Source of the DNA: Bisporella sp. PMI_857
Lineage: Eukaryota > Ascomycota > Leotiomycetes > Helotiales > Helotiaceae
Reading direction: 5' to 3'
Assembly: GCA_021307315.1 (NCBI GenBank)
Contig: JAJSPD010000136.1
Span: 1-63,798, forward strand
Length of the DNA stretch: 63,798 bases
Part shown: piece after piece, positions 56,628-63,798 of the stretch
Layout: each line of letters opens with the position of its first letter
Numbering within the stretch: position 1 is the first letter of the stretch
Position numbers and translations under genes: made by a program
The notes under the pieces: generated by a model
Database searches by the model: none
Seen by the model: the letters and a program-made list of their open reading frames with translations, nothing else
Told to the model about the DNA's origin: nothing

Positions 56628-58776
56628 ATGGCAAGAGGCAATGTGCAGGGGTGACTTCGTGGGGGTTGAATTCTAATGCACCAGTTTGTATACTATTTGA
56701 AGGCACAAAGCAAGATTATTATTGGACGAGACAACACGGCAAGGTTTCTATGTTGGGCACATTGCAAGGAAGCGGTACTTTATCTCATTAATACTTCAAG
56801 GTCAGAACAAGATTGAGCAAAGTAACGAGATGCTGGAATCTGCAATCAAGACTGGTCAGTCCTGAAATGGTCCTACTTGGACAGCGCAAAATGGACAACA
56901 GGGCTTTGATGATCTGGTATTTTTCATGATTTGTAAGACTGGCTGTTGGGCTTTTAGGAGTGTCATTACGTTTAATTGTCCGTTTCGTTGTCGCGAATTC
57001 ATGTGCACTTGCGGAATTAGCTAATTCGAACCCAAAAAAATGCATCCTATCGGACTGCCTACATTCAGAGCGCTATTTTAAAGGTACAAAATATCTGTAG
57101 GCTTTCTAGGCACGGAAAAGCAGATATATGAGACATGAGAGTAAAGGTATACAGCAAATCACTATGGTCATATTAAGGCGTTAAATGGGGAAGAAGCAAA
57201 TTCCAAGCTATGGAACGAGTGCTTATGCTTATCTAGTTTGTTCATATAAAGGAAACAAAACATCTATTTTACAATAGTAATCAAAAGACCTGGGAGTTTG
57301 ATGCTTAGACAAAAATAAGTTAAAGTGCGGTCATACATGTATCCATGAGAGCATATGTAATCTAACGATCGCTTCGCCTACCAAGTTCGCAAGTAAAGAC
57401 TGAGGATGGCGAGTTTTGAGAAAGCCACGGCCAATAATTAGAGCACAACGAAAGCAATTTGTAAATTGGCGAGGATGATTATGGATGATTGGTTATTTGC
57501 ATATAGTCACGAAAGCCGCCGCCCTACACTACCGTCCATAATCATGATTGGAAATACGTCCGCTTCCGGAATCATGGCGGACACTGTCCGAGACACTGGC
57601 CTAATACCGGCGACCAGTATAAACTTATAGATCGCAGCGATATAGGGCTATACTTGAAAATCAATGCCAGTATCATGGGCTGCTTATTTAATCCTGATGG
57701 GGCTCTGGTATCATGGGACATAACTTAAGGCGACAAATAAAGTCTCTGTGACTGTTAATGCGCCTGCCGTAGCTTAAACAGAATCTTATCGTTCTCATCC
57801 GATGGTGCTGCTGTTGTAGATTCGTCATGGCAAGAAAAGCGCTACATAGGCGACGGCGCCGTGCCTACTGACCTTGGTCATGAATACGATTCTCCTAGAG
57901 CATACACTACTCACGCTAGCACAGAGGTTATTAATATTACAATATCACAGAGTCAAAAGAATTGTAGTTTAAAAGGTGTCTTTCTATGTTAAATCGCAAA
58001 CACACATCTCCAAGGCTAATTCGAGCCCATGGCTATTAACAAGGTAGTGGCATTAACCAGGTCTTGACATGACCAATGTTGGTTAGCTAACAACGGTGAA
58101 GGAAGCCTAGATTATACTAATGAAATACTGCTGCCTAATTTGGTTGAGGTTCTAGCAGAAAGACGATGACCGTTGAACAAGTGGTGGTGAAGGACAAAAT
58201 TCATCAAGTGGGGCTCAACTACATCATGTACGTAGGAAATACGCACCACTGAACTGTAACATTGACCACAGCTCCCTGGTTCCTGATCCTTGGTCTCAAC
58301 TCGAGGCTGAAAGTTTGTCCTATGATGGTTCAGTGAGAGGATGACCAAGTTAGTACACTTGAACAATCATGTTCCGCGAGCGCTACTCGCGGGCACTAGA
58401 TACAAGTCCACGATGGCTTCAAATCTGGGAGAAGTTTATATTAATTGCTGTTAGTGCACTTTAGACTCTTTGGGTACGAAATTTAGATATATAAGCACAG
58501 CTTGCTCTCTTTTCTCTGAACTTTTTAAAATGCCATAACACTGATATCCTCTACAACACGAAAGCGCACAACAACTTTTGAATACTTCGAACACTTCTTC
58601 TCTCGATATCACCAAACGGATATATTGATTTCAATAGAAAACCTACAGAAATTATCAACACTTTTCGCACATCACATTCAGAGCTTTAACAGTGTATTAA
58701 CATAGCCTTAACATAGCACACGACCGATATATAACTTTGAGATTTCAGCATTGTATCCCAAGTTCAATTAGTAAAG
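56628..58776. other. Intergenic region upstream of the secreted Cys-rich protein
   Basis: About 2.1 kb without a gene. A perfect interrupted palindrome, CGGACA-C-TGTCCG, lies at about 57588..57600 and could bind a Zn2Cys6 factor. A TATA-like GATATATAAG occurs at about 58485, roughly 290 bp before the next start codon, leaving a long 5' leader. Confidence 0.4.
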
Positions 58777-61525
58777 ATGCGCTTCCCATTTAAGAAAACT
58801 CGGGCGACGGGCATGTACCTGTTGCCACTCACAAGCAGCCTCAGTCAAGCTAAAGCGTCGACCCTCCCACTCAAGATGGATCGACTTCTTGAGACGTATA
58901 GATATGCCGAGCCAATTACAGCAAATCAAATCGAAAATAACACTAACTTTCTAAACATGTCACAGATATGGGCAGAGAACAACACTGATCCTCTTGTCAT
59001 CGCTGCCCATGTTCCAGAACCTGTAGGTGATTACCCTAGCAAACAGTATCATTGCTTGCCTTCATGGCATATAAACTCAACGCCTGCATTATTGGAGGTT
59101 ATGTAGCTGACAATGGCATAATTAGGTCAAGTGCGACACACCTGAAGAGTGCTGGGAGAAGTATCGAATCATTGGTCCTAAGGAAGCCTGGGTCAAGAAT
59201 GCGGAGAACGTTCTTAAATCTTCCGTCCTAACAGATTGGGATGACTGGTACAAGGAGTATGAAACAAATGACAGATGGGATTGTCACAAGGTCCGTATTG
59301 ACTTTTCCTAAATTGGGTAAACACTATTAACACGCTGATAGTTGGAATTCGCTCCCTTACAGTGTTACGCGTCGCATTTCTGGGGCGACTCCAACTTTAA
59401 ATGTCGTCTTGATCAGCTCGGCCGTTGCGCAATCCCTTCGGCTGAGGTCGTTCTTTCAAATATCGACAAGCGTTTCCCAAATTTGACCATAAAGGAGAAA
59501 GTCGAAACTGCCATTGGAGTTTACTTCACTATGAAGAACTTTGAGACCGTCGCCTTGAATCACAAGTCGCTTTACGTATGATATTCCCCACCACTTGCTA
59601 TTTTTATGATTGCTGACCATGATGTTGCAGGATTTGCTGAATGAGATGAAGATCGAGTTCGGGCTCAAAGCCAGATCTCTTGTTGAAGCCTTCACTCCAC
59701 AGAAGGATTATATACAAGCAGCCAAGTGCCAACTCGCTGAGAACCTTGTTCGTTTGACTGTTGCCCTCGGATTTCAGATCGCAAATACAGCCTTGTCAGC
59801 AGCATCGAAATTTGTTGACATTAAGATGCTCACCGATGAAGCTCTCAGTATCCTAGGCGATATGGGCATCTCGTCGAATATTCAGGAGTTCTTTATTAAT
59901 AATGCGAAGACTTGGGCAGACAGTGGTGAACATATTCACAATATCATAATGAACCGCAAGAATGCTAGACAACCTGCTGCCAATCCTTGGCAAGGGCAAG
60001 CTGAGATGTTGAAACTTTCTGTCACAACTGTCAAGGGAATGTGTGGGAACCAATTTGGTGTTGGTAATGACGATAATGCAGTTCGGACTGATGAGCTCCA
60101 GAGATTCGTACTTGACCACTTCAATGCAAACCAAGAGAAGCTTATCTATAACTTCGAGGCTATGATGCACTACAATAAGGAGCATGGAGGGAAAAGCCCT
60201 ATATTAAACCTATACATGTCTGCAGATCAGTGGCCGGTTAGCGCATCTCAGGCAGAAAAATCACTGAGCTTGGTAAAGGGGTAAGTGATATGTGTTTTCG
60301 TCTCTCTTTTCTTCTGTAATTACCCGCTAATATTTCCCAAGGGAAGCAAAGCAAGCTGCAACGAATCTTTTTGCGTCAGAGCTTTGGGCCGGTAGTAGAT
60401 GCTATTTGGATTGCGAAACCCGCAGGGATGGGAATGATCCATACTCAGAAGTCTGCTCGGGCACTCAACCTAATGACGTGCGTAGATACAAAAAGCCGCA
60501 ACTGAATTATGTATCGCGTCTATGTGATCCTAACCTCCAAGTCCGATGCCAAATGCAGTGCTTAACGAAGCAAGAACGGAATAATGTTAAAATACCGCTC
60601 TATGGTCTGGATAGACTCGAGGAGTTTGGTATCAATTCCACGGCCTTACTTGGTAACTCCTGGAATGCTTGGAAAGAAATGGGAATCAACTCATTTGAAG
60701 CAATGGATATTTTACCAAGGAATGGAATACTGGAGACTGCTTACGATGCATTGCGTTTACCAGTATGTATGCCATTTAAAGGCCAAAAGCGCATCTCGGA
60801 GTTAGGCAAGCATAAGACACAGAAAGGACTCATTCTACCCCACGAAGTTGAGAAATGGAGCGATGGAATGCCCGTGTCTTGCGGCTTTCGTTCGGAGGAG
60901 ACTAGTCGTTTCCACAATAGAATCGGTCTCGATGTTGCTGAGGAGGAGAGAGAATATCGACGATATCATGTCGCCAGGGTAAGCACACTTCAAATCTTGC
61001 TATCATAGAAGAAATTAACCTAGGACATAGGAATTATCAAAGCTAGATCCTGTTGAAGGCTACCTAATGCTTTGCGAACTTAATCTAGATTGGCCAAAGT
61101 CCGCTAAGACCTACAATGACGGCGACCTGATGTATCGCCTCAAGGAGTACCGGAGAGACAAATACTGTGACGCGGTCAAGCGTGATACCTGGTATATGAA
61201 TAACTTCGAGGCGAACGCCTACTTTTGCAAGTATGAACCGGGTTTGACGGCCTACTTCAAGAACGCTGAGAAGGATCACATCGATGGCTACAAGAAACTC
61301 GTGTATAATCACTGGAGACGGTGCACGAGGCTAAGGACGGGCTGGATTGACAGGAATAAGAAGAACTTCAGCCCCCAGTTGGAGAATGCTATTCGCAATT
61401 CTGTAGCGAATGCGAGAAGAGACCGCCCTACCGATGATTGGCATAGTGCGCAATCTGTCAAGAACTGGAAGCATGAGGAGTTGACGGGAGCGAAAGCTTT
61501 CGGGGTCAATAACGGTCCCGTCTGA
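58777..61525 (+). CDS. Large secreted cysteine-containing protein of unknown family
   Basis: The exons are about 58777..59022 (or to 59097), 59126..59290, 59342..59575, 59631..60280, 60342..60978 and 61031..61525. All internal phases agree. The first donor is uncertain: GTAGGT at 59023 gives a 103-nt intron, while GTTATG at 59098 would leave only 28 nt. Product about 808 aa. The N-terminus MRFPFKKTRATGMYLLPLTSSL is a probable signal peptide. Cysteines recur in pairs (CDTPEECWEKY, WDCHK, LQCYASHFW, CRLDQLGRCA, CYLDCETRR, RCQMQCLTK). The centre is alpha-helical (AENLVRLTVALGFQIANTAL, MLTDEALSILGDMGI). The C-terminus is rich in charged and aromatic residues (WYMNNFEANAYFCKY, YNHWRRCTRLRTGW). I do not recognise the family; a secreted enzyme or interaction protein is possible. 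Confidence 0.7.
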
Positions 61526-62457
61526 GATGGTAGTTGAGGCGGCCTAGCTTTGTTGCTGTATTTTTCTTTTCTGCTGCTCGGCATATACGGTTGGGTTGGA
61601 CTTTTTAGTTGCTCGTTTAGAGAGTGCTAGCATTGGCGATGGAAGCAATTCTCTGGTTATGGACTGTAGACACAATACTCAATTGCTTATTGTACATAGC
61701 ATCTAGCAGTAAGCCGACTGATCAGTGCAATTTGATTATTCCTTTCAGCGTGAACATGTCTAAGGTAAGAACGGAAAGGATAGGATTACAGTTAAGTTGG
61801 TAACTTTGTGTTTCGCAACTAGATCAATGACTGCGGCTGCCTTGGAAGATGCATCTAGTTGAATAATACGAAGGAGAGTATGAATGCGTCTTTGACATGC
61901 ACATCATATATCCTAGATGAACTCCTAGCTATGATTAAGCTAAATGCCTCGTAGCATTCAAGCATAATGTAGAACCGGATTGTCTAGTCATTACGTTTTT
62001 GAAACTAATTAATCTGGTGCCCAGGATTAATCTGAGGCGTGGGATATGGAAAAATACAGCAATTAATCAATCAGCTTCAGTATACTCTATTTATAAGTTG
62101 AAGAAAGCAGGGAGATCAAAAGTGGGACTGAGGAACATGTGACGTTTCGTTTCCGGGGAGTGATACACGTCCTCCCCCCCCTTACTATACGTCCTCCCCC
62201 CCCCCCTGTAGATTTTTGTAATAGGCAAGCGGTGTAGGGAGCAGTCAAGGCACAAAGTTGTAATGAGGGATTGGCTGTAAAATTTTGTACCGTAGCTGCT
62301 CTGAGCATTTTAACCTCATCGTCACCACCTTGCCGTCGCCACCTTACTGTCGCTAGCTGTTATCGGTACATACTCGCAATTGATCAATATGTCGTCGACT
62401 GCATCTGCCACCTAATATTAAGCTTCTTCAGCAGCTCTAAGCATCGAATCCTCGTCA
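61526..62457. other. Spacer before the transposon remnant
   Basis: About 930 bp. It holds the 3' UTR of the secreted-protein gene, then AT-rich sequence and the C-rich tandem element at 62167..62206. No gene. Confidence 0.45.
62167..62206. repeat. Tandem ACGTCCT-poly-C element
   Basis: ACGTCCT followed by 8 C's at 62167..62181 is repeated as ACGTCCT plus 11 C's at 62189..62206. It lies just left of the transposase remnant and may belong to the element's terminal region. Confidence 0.6.
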
Positions 62458-63715
62458 TTGAATGTAGAAACTTCAATTATACTATTATTTCTTCCACCAC
62501 AAAGCAGTTTCAATACTTTCGACGACTTTTTTGCTTATACGCAACAACACGCAAAACAATCTTTATATGCTTTTATAATTAGTCATTCGGAAAAGCGCAA
62601 AAAACGTACAATTCGAGTGCTGAATTGCCAGCGAAAAAGCTGTAAAAAAAAAGCGTTTTTTCGATTTACAGTAAATAGTCAACACCGCAAAAAAGAAAGA
62701 AATACGACTAAAACTAAGTGCTTATTTTCTGTTAAAGTAAAAAAACGCGCTAATAGCAATTAAAATCTTTTATACCGTGAAAATCCTAAATACTCAGCTT
62801 ATAATTACTCTTCTGCTAAAAGCTCAAGCGCTTTTTCTATTTATCGACAATTAGCTCCAAATCACTTCGACGTTGTAGCTGTTTACTAGTTAGCTAAAGT
62901 GCTTCTTAAATCGACTGTAATTGCGTTGCGTCAGCTAAATTCTTTTGTAAAAGTTACACTTCGAAATATCTATAATATCAACGCCGAATTAGCTCGTACT
63001 AAACGACGTAAAAAATCATTTATTAAAGCTTTAATCGCGCAATTAAAAGCTTAACAAACCGAAAAAAAAGTAGTATTTACTATAAAAAAAAACAGTTAAC
63101 ACTATATTAATTTTCTTTTTATTGCGGCTACAAAGTCAGTAAAATATTTAAACAAAAACGCCGAAATAGTATTGCTTAATTGCACTTACAAAACTAACAA
63201 ATTTAGTATGCTTTTGCTTTATATAATAGCTATCGACAGCATAAATCAAACGTTTACAGTTGCGATTTGCTTTTTTAATTAAAAAAATAAAAATTGCTAC
63301 AACAAAGCTATATTGCAGTTTCGTCAGCTTTTCGATCGGTTTGTGTATTTTTTAGTACTAGCAACTAACTGTAATTTTGTTTTAATTTCAGCTTTTGAAC
63401 GCTATTTTTCAGCTATTTGTACTAAAGTCGTTTTTTGCTTTTAGCACATTTTTAAAAACGTTGCTTTTTACTGTAAAGCTAAATTCGAAACTCAAAAGCG
63501 TTAAAAGCTATTTGTAAAAAGATTTCGAAACGTTATACAAGCCAAAACCGAAAACGAATATAAAAATATATTGCAAAAGTAGAAAAACGATTTTTATTAA
63601 AATAACGGCCAGCTATATGTCGGTATACTTGCTTTATCTGCGCAAAAAATTCAAGAATTAACTGAATTTAAGCTTAAGCGTAAAGCATTTGCTTACTGTA
63701 TTAACTAGTAGTTAA
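62458..63715 (+). mobile_element. Mutated Mutator-like (MULE) transposase remnant
   Basis: The start region, FDDFFAYTQQHAKQSLYAF, then the C-x(n)-C block with CLFSVKVKK, is a FAR1/WRKY-GCM1-like DNA-binding domain. ALRQLNSFVKVTLRNIYNINAELAR matches the linker before the catalytic domain. The MULE catalytic core then appears: EIVLLNCTYKTNKFSMLLLYIIAIDSINQTFTVAICFF (normally LLDCTYKTNRFxMPLL, with the first catalytic Asp replaced by Asn here). QLFDRF and KFETQKR follow. TAG/TAA stops interrupt the frame many times. The region is extremely AT-rich and nearly free of GG and CC. It looks inactivated by a RIP-like process. Confidence 0.75.
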
Positions 63716-63798
63716 TGTCACGGTCTTTAATATCGCACTAGACGCCCATTGGTTCGCTTACCAGCTCGCCTATGGCGGTCACGTGGTCATGGTCTTTA
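63716..63798. mobile_element. Possible LTR edge, partial at window end
   Basis: At 63716 the composition changes abruptly from AT-rich to balanced. The new sequence starts TGTCACGGTCTTTA, and TG...-type starts of this kind are common for ascomycete gypsy LTRs. A related string, GTCATGGTCTTTA, recurs at the window's last bases. This suggests another element inserted next to or into the MULE. Too little is visible to be sure. Confidence 0.3.

Noticed and set aside
59098..59125. 28-nt intron in the secreted unknown protein
   Set aside because: Below the usual minimum for fungal introns; the GTAGGT donor at 59023 is preferred though not proven.
63716..63798. Telomere or chromosome end at the right edge
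   Set aside because: No TTAGGG-type repeats; the sequence looks like a mobile-element edge instead.
1..63798. A complete secondary-metabolite cluster or a bacterial-style defence system
   Set aside because: No PKS, NRPS, terpene synthase, NACHT/NB-ARC core or CRISPR array is present; only isolated accessory-type genes are seen.

Overview
The window is from a filamentous ascomycete (Pezizomycotina, perhaps Leotiomycetes). Most genes are split by short 45-105 nt spliceosomal introns with GTAAGT/GTATGT-type donors and CTAAC/CTGAC-type branch sites. The gene set is typically ascomycete: Doa10-type RINGv E3 ligase, cytosolic/mitochondrial arginyl-tRNA synthetase, BolA3, cellobiose dehydrogenase with a CBM1, 2EXR and F-box proteins, and a Clr5-TPR protein. 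No rRNA, tRNA or CRISPR array was seen. Exon borders below were worked out by hand from splice signals and reading phase.

Layout. 1-1.5 kb: 5' end of a purine-cytosine permease (minus) diverging from a RidA imine deaminase (plus). 2.6-12 kb: a decayed stretch holding two dead protein kinases, a dead DHA2-type MFS transporter and unassigned remnants, with two intact-looking genes among them (a membrane-anchored beta-propeller lectin and a bacterial-looking P-loop kinase). 12-18.8 kb: Clr5-TPR protein, ArgRS and a small possible velvet-like protein, all on the minus strand. 18.8-24.3 kb: 5.5 kb without a convincing gene. 24.3-28.7 kb: F-box/LRR-like protein, class II ketose-bisphosphate aldolase, BolA3. 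29.7-34.3 kb: a 2EXR gene, its broken tandem paralogue and a lipocalin-like gene.

35.1-46.0 kb is the conserved core: the 1753-aa Doa10/SSM4 E3 ligase diverges from a 1364-aa membrane-anchored protein with tandem IYGTP-type repeats. 47.7-55.3 kb carries an extracellular oxidoreductase neighbourhood: a secreted copper-amine-oxidase-like protein whose cofactor motif is altered, another 2EXR protein, and a complete 11-exon cellobiose dehydrogenase (AA8-AA3_1-CBM1). The cellobiose dehydrogenase suggests a plant-biomass-degrading lifestyle. 55.9-56.6 kb holds a broken CmcJ/AsaB-like oxygenase. 58.8-61.5 kb holds a large secreted Cys-rich protein that I do not recognise. 62.4-63.7 kb is an AT-rich, stop-riddled Mutator-like (MULE) transposase, followed abruptly at 63.72 kb by sequence of normal composition that may be an LTR.

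Overall this is a gene-sparse accessory region around a small housekeeping core, with several genes lost by frameshifts. Only the right edge shows strong base-composition change of the kind expected from genome defence against repeats. The most novel material is the unrecognised secreted protein, the copper-amine-oxidase-like protein with a degenerate TPQ motif, the repeat protein with a GC-AG intron, and the possible velvet-like protein.
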